Assembly: GCF_001424145.1 (NCBI RefSeq)
Contig: NZ_LMQM01000015.1
Location: 62,915-126,914, forward strand
Source of the DNA: Chryseobacterium sp. Leaf404
GTDB taxonomy: Bacteria > Bacteroidota > Bacteroidia > Flavobacteriales > Weeksellaceae
Reading direction: 5' to 3'
DNA: 64,000 bases
This document shows, one piece after another, positions 58,506 to 64,000 of this stretch; position 1 is the first letter of the stretch, and each line of letters starts with the position of its first letter. Made by a program: the position numbers and the translations under genes. Under the pieces are notes generated by a model, which was given only the letters and a program-made list of their open reading frames with translations, ran no database searches and was not told the origin of the DNA.

Positions 58506-59135
58506 ATGAATTATTTGGAAGCTTTAAGCAGAAGATATTCTGTAAAAAAATTCAACCCAGAAAGGCGCATTCCTCAGGATGTGCTTTTAAATATACTGGA
58601 GGCTGGAAAGTTGGCTGCAAGCTCACAGGGACTTCAGCCCTACAAAATTTTTGTAGTGGAGAGCAGTGAGATGAAAAAAAATCTCATTCCCGCTTTCTAT
58701 AATCCTTCTCAAATCTCCACCTGCTCACATCTTATTGTTTTGGTTTCAAAAAAAAATGTTGAAGAAGCTTATCTTGACGGCTACTTTAAACATATTTCTG
58801 ATGTGCGCAGCCTGCCTGTAGAAAATTTAGACCCTTTCAGAAAAAGCATTAGCAAACATTTCAGCAGTCAGGAACATCAGGATATTTTAAACTGGGCAGA
58901 AAAACAGTCTTATATTGTTTTGGCAAATCTGATGTATGCTGCAGCTATTGAAAATATTGATACGTGCCCAATGGAAGGTTTCAGACAGGAGTTGATTGAA
59001 AAAATCTTAAATATCGATTCTGAAAATGAAAAAGTGACCGTTACCCTGGCTTTAGGTTACCGTGCCGAGGACGATGATTTTCAAAACCTGAAAAAAGTAA
59101 GAAAACCCAACGATAAATTATTTAAATTTATTTAA
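58506..59135 (+). CDS. Nitroreductase family oxidoreductase (NfsB-like)
   Basis: A 209-aa FMN-dependent nitroreductase. RRYSVKKFNPERRIP (9-23) is the N-terminal FMN-phosphate binding segment, AGKLAASSQGLQPYKIFVV (32-50) the second, and ALGYRAEDDDF near the C-terminus the last flavin contact. It reduces nitroaromatics, quinones or related compounds with NAD(P)H; the natural substrate is unknown. It is 32 nt upstream of nadB and may be in the same transcript, which would be consistent with NAD(P)H use but proves nothing. Confidence 0.87.
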   Translation: MNYLEALSRRYSVKKFNPERRIPQDVLLNILEAGKLAASSQGLQPYKIFVVESSEMKKNLIPAFYNPSQISTCSHLIVLVSKKNVEEAYLDGYFKHISDVRSLPVENLDPFRKSISKHFSSQEHQDILNWAEKQSYIVLANLMYAAAIENIDTCPMEGFRQELIEKILNIDSENEKVTVTLALGYRAEDDDFQNLKKVRKPNDKLFKFI

Positions 59136-59167
59136 TTATTTCAGACAAACGTCTTTAAAGAAAAAAT

Positions 59168-60745
59168 ATGATAAAAGCAGATGTATTGGTTATCGGATCC
59201 GGAATTTCTGGATTGTCTTATGCCATTAAAGTTTCAGAACAATTTCCCGATGCAAAAATCATCATTGTAACAAAATCTGACGAAGGCGAGAGCAACACAA
59301 AATATGCACAAGGCGGTTTGGCAGTAGTCACAGACGCCAAAAACGACAATTTCGAAAAACATATTGAAGACACAATGCGTGCCGGAGACGGAGAAAACAA
59401 ACGCGACGTTGTGGAAATGGTAGTAAAAGAAGCTCCGGCAAGATTTAACGAAATTGTTGAATGGGGCGCTAATTTCGATATGAAAAATGGCGAATTTGCT
59501 TTAGGAAGAGAAGGCGGCCATACCGAAAACAGAATTGTACATCACAAAGACATCACCGGTTTCGAGATTGAAAGAGCTTTACTTGAAACAGCAAACAGCA
59601 GCCCGAATATTGAGATTCTTGATCATCATTATGTAATTGACATCATCACCCAACACCACGTTCCGGGAAAAGAGCTCAATGAAGGCGAAATCAATTGCTA
59701 CGGAGCCTATATTTTAGATGAAAAATCTAAATCTATCAAGAAAATTACTTCAAAAATCACTTTGGTAGCTACCGGAGGAGCGGGTCATGTTTATAAAAAC
59801 ACCACCAATCCTACCATCGCAACCGGCGACGGAATTGCTTTCGTAGCACGCGCCAAAGGCAAGGTGAGCAATATGCAGTATTACCAGTTTCATCCTACAG
59901 CTTTATACAGCAAGCTGGATGGGATGCTGTTTTTAATTTCCGAAGCTGTACGTGGCGACGGCGCCAAATTAAGAACCAAACGTGGTGAAAAATTCATGCA
60001 CAAGTACGATGACAGAGAAGAATTGGCCTCGCGTGATATCGTTGCAAGAGCCATTGACGCTGAAATGAAAATCACAGGAGACGAATTTGTGGGCCTGGAC
60101 TGCCGTGAAATGAATCACGAAAAGTTCCTGGAGCACTTCCCAAACATCTACAAAAAGTGCAAAGACGAAGGCGTTGATCCTTTTAAGCAGTTAATCCCCG
60201 TAGTTCCGGCCTGCCATTATCTTATGGGCGGAATTGATATCGATAAAGACGGACAGTCTTCTCTCAATAATCTGTTTGCCGTAGGCGAATGTACCAATTC
60301 AGGACTGCATGGCGCCAACAGACTGGCTTCAAATTCCTTACTGGAAGGTTTGGTTTTTGGTCATAACGCAGCCATGAAAACGGTAGAATTACTGAAAGAA
60401 AATAATTTTAACTTCGACGATCTAAAAGCTGTTCCGGAATGGAATGAAGAAGGAATGAAAATTATAGACGAGATGGTGATCGTTTCTTACCTCAGAAAAC
60501 AGCTTCAGGAAATGATGAGTGACTTGGTAGGTATCGTTAGAAGCAACAGCAGACTGAAGATGGCACTGCAAAAACACGCAGAAATTGCGGCAGCTGTCAA
60601 CGAAATTTACCACTACTCTATTCTTTCTCCACAACTTTCAGAATTAAGGAATTTAACAACAGTTGCCCATTTAATTATTACTCAATCTATGGAAATGACT
60701 CAGAATAAAGGAGCATTTTACAATAAGGATCTGGTGCAGGCATAA
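59168..60745 (+). CDS. nadB: L-aspartate oxidase
   Basis: A 525-aa flavoprotein, first enzyme of NAD synthesis from aspartate, giving iminoaspartate. ADVLVIGSGISGLSYAIKV (4-22) is the FAD dinucleotide-binding loop; NTKYAQGGLAVV (43-54) and GREGGHTENRIVHHKD are L-aspartate oxidase signatures; the C-terminal helical domain includes VGIVRSNSRLKMAL. The conserved CTNSGLHGANRLASNSLLEG supplies the second FAD contact. nadC follows after a short overlapping ORF; nadA is not in the window. Confidence 0.95.
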   Translation: MIKADVLVIGSGISGLSYAIKVSEQFPDAKIIIVTKSDEGESNTKYAQGGLAVVTDAKNDNFEKHIEDTMRAGDGENKRDVVEMVVKEAPARFNEIVEWGANFDMKNGEFALGREGGHTENRIVHHKDITGFEIERALLETANSSPNIEILDHHYVIDIITQHHVPGKELNEGEINCYGAYILDEKSKSIKKITSKITLVATGGAGHVYKNTTNPTIATGDGIAFVARAKGKVSNMQYYQFHPTALYSKLDGMLFLISEAVRGDGAKLRTKRGEKFMHKYDDREELASRDIVARAIDAEMKITGDEFVGLDCREMNHEKFLEHFPNIYKKCKDEGVDPFKQLIPVVPACHYLMGGIDIDKDGQSSLNNLFAVGECTNSGLHGANRLASNSLLEGLVFGHNAAMKTVELLKENNFNFDDLKAVPEWNEEGMKIIDEMVIVSYLRKQLQEMMSDLVGIVRSNSRLKMALQKHAEIAAAVNEIYHYSILSPQLSELRNLTTVAHLIITQSMEMTQNKGAFYNKDLVQA

Positions 60746-60801
60746 TTGATAATTAATAAAAATCCTCAAATCTAAATTTTTAATTTTCAATAAATTTTGA
60801 A

Positions 60802-60933
60802 ATGCTGCAAAAAAGCAATGAAAAACATCTGACGGATTTTAGATTTACAAATACTTCCCCAAAAAATTTCAGATCTCACCTTCCATCAATTGAAGAAGCT
60901 GAAAACGAATTAATAAAAAAATTACAACAATGA
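60802..60933 (+). CDS. Small ORF, 43 aa, overlapping the nadC start
   Basis: ATG at 60802 opens 43 codons (MLQKSNEKHLTDFRF... ending IKKLQQ) and its stop TGA overlaps the ATG of nadC as ATGA, the classic translational-coupling arrangement. The product is basic and polar with a helical C-terminus (EEAENELIKKLQ); no signal peptide or membrane segment. I recognise no family. It could be a real small protein or a leader peptide that feeds ribosomes to nadC. Confidence 0.5.
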   Translation: MLQKSNEKHLTDFRFTNTSPKNFRSHLPSIEEAENELIKKLQQ

Positions 60934-61790
60934 AAAGACCAGGCTACGCAAACGATAAAGTTTTAAAACAGTTCATCAAAAATGCTTTGGAAGAAGACAT
61001 TCAGGATGGGGATCATTCCACGTTGTCCACAATTCCTAAAGATCTTCAGCAAAGAGCAAAACTTTTAGTGAAAGAAAACTGTATTCTGGCGGGAGTGGAA
61101 TTGGCCGAAATTATTTTCAAAACGTTCGATAAAAATTTAAAAGTAGAAAACTACATCAAAGACGGTGAAGTAGCGAAAGCGGGTGACATTGCATTTATTG
61201 TCACCGGAAGCGCACGCTCCATTCTTTCAACAGAGAGACTGGTTTTAAACTGTATGCAGCGCATGAGCGGCATCGCGACTTTAACCCAGGATTGGGATTC
61301 CAGATTGGTGGGTTCAAAAACCAAACTTTTAGATACAAGAAAAACTACCCCGAACTTCAGAGTTTGTGAAAAATGGGCAGTTGCCATTGGTGGCGGAACC
61401 AATCACAGATACGGTTTATATGACATGATCATGCTGAAAGACAATCACATCGATTATAATGGAAGCATCACGAATGCCGTGAAAATGGCGAAAGATTACG
61501 TAAAAAAATCGAAGAAAAAACTTAAAATAGAAGTTGAAACCAGAAATCTGGAGGAAGTTCAGGAAGCTATCAACGCAAAAGTAGACAGAATCATGCTTGA
61601 CAACATGGATGTTGCAACAATGAGAAAAGCTGTAAAACTTATCAACGGAGTTTGCGAAAGCGAAGCTTCTGGTGGAATCACAAGAGATCAACTCAAAGAA
61701 ATTGCAGCAACCGGAGTAACGTATATCTCCGCGGGAGCCCTTACCCACTCGGCTGACAATATAGATTTAAGTTTAAAAGCCATTAAATAA
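60930..61790 (+). CDS. nadC: Nicotinate-nucleotide diphosphorylase (carboxylating), quinolinate phosphoribosyltransferase
   Basis: A 286-aa enzyme that converts quinolinate and PRPP to nicotinate mononucleotide. EEDIQDGDHSTLSTIP (17-32) matches the N-terminal signature (E-D-x-GD), ERLVLNCMQRMSGIATLT lies before the active site, DTRKTTPNFRVCEKWAV carries the phosphate-binding Arg and Lys residues, and MLKDNHI and EVETRNLEEV are in the barrel. Length is normal. It is downstream of nadB in one run and overlaps a 43-residue ORF by 4 bases. Confidence 0.96.
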   Translation: MKRPGYANDKVLKQFIKNALEEDIQDGDHSTLSTIPKDLQQRAKLLVKENCILAGVELAEIIFKTFDKNLKVENYIKDGEVAKAGDIAFIVTGSARSILSTERLVLNCMQRMSGIATLTQDWDSRLVGSKTKLLDTRKTTPNFRVCEKWAVAIGGGTNHRYGLYDMIMLKDNHIDYNGSITNAVKMAKDYVKKSKKKLKIEVETRNLEEVQEAINAKVDRIMLDNMDVATMRKAVKLINGVCESEASGGITRDQLKEIAATGVTYISAGALTHSADNIDLSLKAIK

Positions 61791-61924
61791 ACCATTACAT
61801 TTTTAATAAAAACATCGCTATTTTGTTAAAAATTAAATAATATGATTTTTTTCACGTTAAAATTCAAAAACTTTATATAACTCTGACAAACAGAGTGTTG
61901 CATAGTATTTTGATTGATTAAAAA

Positions 61925-61939
61925 TTAACATTGTGTTAA
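61925..61939. promoter_or_regulatory. Dyad (TTAACA-TTG-TGTTAA) upstream of the TonB-dependent receptor
   Basis: A perfect 6-bp inverted repeat with 3-nt spacer. It lies about 23 nt before GAATTTTG (61962-61969, 7 of 8 matches to TAnnTTTG) and could be an operator or overlap the -33 region. Confidence 0.4.
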
Positions 61940-62000
61940 CAATACTTAGGAAAAATTTTATGAATTTTGCATCAAATTAATTCTAACTATTACTACGATT

Positions 62001-64000
62001 ATGAAATTAATCAACAAATCAGCATTAACTGTTCTGATCACGTTATCAACAGCTAGTGTTTATTATGCGCAACAGATTAAAGATACTGTGAGAGACGATA
62101 AGTCCAGAGATATCGAAACTGTTGTACTTACAGGTGTTGCAGATATTGCAAAGGACAGAAAAACTCCTGTTGCCGTTTCTACCATCAAAGAAGCACAAAT
62201 TCAAGAAAGAATCGGAAATCAGGAACTTCCTGAATTATTAAACACTACACCATCTGTATACGCTACAAAATCTGGTGGTGGTTTTGGAGATTCTAAAATC
62301 AATATTCGTGGTTTTGCCCAAGAGAATATTGCAGTAATGGTAAATGGTGTACCAGTAAATGATATGGAGAACGGAGCGGTATACTGGTCTAACTGGGCAG
62401 GTCTTTCTGACGTAACTTCAGCAATGCAGGTACAGAGAGGTTTAGGCTCATCAAAACTAGCTATTGCATCGGTTGGTGGTACAATGAACTATGTTACCAG
62501 AGCAGCTGACAAAAGACAAGGCGGTAAAGTATCAGTAGGTGTAGCTAATGAAGGTTATTTAAAAACTGTATTTTCATATAATACCGGTAAATCAGCTAAA
62601 GGATGGTCTTCTTCATTCTTAATGGGTAGAACCGCCGGAGCAATGTATGCTAATGGAACTGACTTTGAAGGATACAACTATTATTTCGCTCTAGGATATC
62701 AGCCAAATAAAAAGCACGATTTCCAGTTTACAATCACAGGTGCTCCACAGTGGCACAACCAAAGATCTACTTCTTCCACAATTCAAAATTACATCAGATA
62801 TAATGCAGATCAGGATGGAACACCTAACAGAAGATATAATGCAGACTGGGGATTTGATAGAAACGGCGACCAACTATCTAATAGAGTAAATTATTATCAT
62901 AAGCCCGTATTATCTCTTAACTGGGATTGGAAATTTAATGAAAAATCTAAATTGAACTCAGTATTTTATGCTTCTTTCGGTAGAGGTGGTGGTACTGGTG
63001 ATTTAGGAAGAATCCGTACTGGGGTTGGAACAGCTACTGCTGGCGTAACTGGATTTGTAACTCCAGAAGGTCAGATTGATTATAATGCAATTTTCACAGG
63101 GAATGCAGCAGTTGATGTAAACAATCCTGCAACTGCAACTCAAAGTACGCTTATCAGAAGATCATCTATCAACTCTCACAACTGGTTTGGTGCAATTATC
63201 AGCTTCAATCATAAAATTAATGATAATATTAATTTTACAATTGGTACAGACAACAGATATTATTATGGATATCACTATCAGATTATATCAGATCTTTACG
63301 GAGCTTCAGGTTACAAAGACAATACCAACAGAAACTTCTATACTGCTCCCGGAAACCTATATACTGTAACACCTAGAGTTGTTTCAAATGTATTTGCTCC
63401 AAGAGCTACAGGAAATCCTTTCGGAGGTAAATTAAATAACGGAGAAGATAAAATCGGTTACGATAATGATGGGGAAGTACTATGGTATGGAGGATTTGGT
63501 CAGATCGAATACTCTAACGATAAACTTTCTGCCTTTGTACAAGGAGCTGTTTCTAATCAGTCATTCCAAAGAATTGACCACTTTATTATCGATGGTGTTA
63601 CATTGTTAAATGGTCAGCAAGCTGGATTCAGAAACACTACTGCTGCAACAATTGCTCAACCAACAGCTGCAAATCCTGCATTAAATACTAAAACAGGATT
63701 TAAAGATATCTTAGGATACAATATGAAAGCTGGTGCTAACTATAACATTGATGATCACCATAATGTTTATGCAAACATTGGATATTATTCTAAGCAGCCA
63801 TTCTTGAATGCAGTATACCCGAACAATAAAAATTACCTGAACCCGAATTTAACAAACGAAAAAATCTTCGGTATTGAAGGTGGTTACGGTTTCCGTTCAT
63901 CAATGTTTAATGCAAATTTAAATGTTTACAGAACTGAGTGGAGAGATAGATTCCAAAGAAGAGGTGGTCTTACACAAACTTACCCGGATCCAACAAATCC
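62001..64000 (+). CDS. TonB-dependent receptor (FecA-like), 3' end outside window
   Basis: An open frame runs from the ATG at 62001 to the window end (666 codons, no stop). A signal peptide (LINKSALTVLITLSTASVYYAQQ) is followed by DIETVVLTG, which may be a TonB box, then a plug domain (about 50-170) with VAVSTIKEAQIQERIG, INIRGFAQENIAVMVNGVPVND and GSSKLAIASVGGTMNYVT. The rest is barrel strands such as NYYFALGYQP and LSAFVQGAVSNQSF. It has no carboxypeptidase-like N-terminal extension, unlike SusC-type receptors, so a siderophore- or metal-type substrate is more likely, though this is only a tendency. Confidence 0.9.
   Translation, partial: MKLINKSALTVLITLSTASVYYAQQIKDTVRDDKSRDIETVVLTGVADIAKDRKTPVAVSTIKEAQIQERIGNQELPELLNTTPSVYATKSGGGFGDSKINIRGFAQENIAVMVNGVPVNDMENGAVYWSNWAGLSDVTSAMQVQRGLGSSKLAIASVGGTMNYVTRAADKRQGGKVSVGVANEGYLKTVFSYNTGKSAKGWSSSFLMGRTAGAMYANGTDFEGYNYYFALGYQPNKKHDFQFTITGAPQWHNQRSTSSTIQNYIRYNADQDGTPNRRYNADWGFDRNGDQLSNRVNYYHKPVLSLNWDWKFNEKSKLNSVFYASFGRGGGTGDLGRIRTGVGTATAGVTGFVTPEGQIDYNAIFTGNAAVDVNNPATATQSTLIRRSSINSHNWFGAIISFNHKINDNINFTIGTDNRYYYGYHYQIISDLYGASGYKDNTNRNFYTAPGNLYTVTPRVVSNVFAPRATGNPFGGKLNNGEDKIGYDNDGEVLWYGGFGQIEYSNDKLSAFVQGAVSNQSFQRIDHFIIDGVTLLNGQQAGFRNTTAATIAQPTAANPALNTKTGFKDILGYNMKAGANYNIDDHHNVYANIGYYSKQPFLNAVYPNNKNYLNPNLTNEKIFGIEGGYGFRSSMFNANLNVYRTEWRDRFQRRGGLTQTYPDPTN

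Overview
The window comes from an AT-rich member of the Bacteroidota, most likely a Flavobacteriia/Weeksellaceae genome of Chryseobacterium type (an inference from gene content, not from a marker gene). The evidence is the Bacteroidota -7 promoter box TAnnTTTG in front of many genes, four secreted proteins with the gliding-motility-associated (type IX secretion, type B) C-terminal domain, lipoproteins with an acidic CKDDDD-type start, and a TonB-dependent receptor. No rRNA, tRNA, CRISPR array, insertion sequence or integrase was seen.

Region 1 (1-32130) is a large surface-polysaccharide locus that starts before the window. It holds eleven GT2 glycosyltransferase genes (one with two GT-A-like domains), three GT4 genes, one or two GT-C-like membrane proteins, a GtrB/DPM-like polyprenyl-phosphate sugar synthase, SAM methyltransferases, a short SDR, a glutamine-dependent asparagine synthase, an OafA-type acyltransferase and two hexapeptide acyltransferases. 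The long plus-strand run 1764-19949 has tiny gaps and start/stop overlaps and is probably one or a few transcripts.

Embedded in it is a minus-strand operon, 25111 down to 19970: methyltransferase, FkbH-like HAD-IIIC protein, acyl carrier protein (ACP), MBOAT acyltransferase, SGNH protein. Just beyond lie an AMP-forming adenylation enzyme, a GNAT acyltransferase and a second, oppositely oriented ACP (27241-29713). Together these carry counterparts of all four Dlt proteins plus an enzyme family that loads glyceryl groups on carrier proteins. My best candidate for an undescribed system is therefore ACP-dependent acylation (possibly glyceroylation or aminoacylation) of the local polysaccharide.

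Region 2 (32266-46886) is mostly housekeeping and small envelope genes: beta-carbonic anhydrase, a small exported protein and a SulP transporter in a row; pth; two paralogous lipoproteins; mfd; small lipoproteins; a GH3-family protein; and an MFS exporter.

Region 3 (46927-58377) holds four large type-IX-secreted proteins. Two have a cysteine-containing N-terminal beta domain and two have an L-type lectin domain. dnaB and rnhA sit between the pairs. N-terminal and C-terminal relationships conflict, which indicates recombination among the four genes.

Region 4 (58506-64000) carries a nitroreductase, nadB, a 43-residue ORF overlapping nadC, nadC, and the start of a TonB-dependent receptor that runs off the window.

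Regulation is readable in many places. TAnnTTTG boxes sit either 13-28 nt before the ATG or only 3-4 nt before it, the latter implying leaderless mRNAs. Factor-independent terminators follow many single genes.
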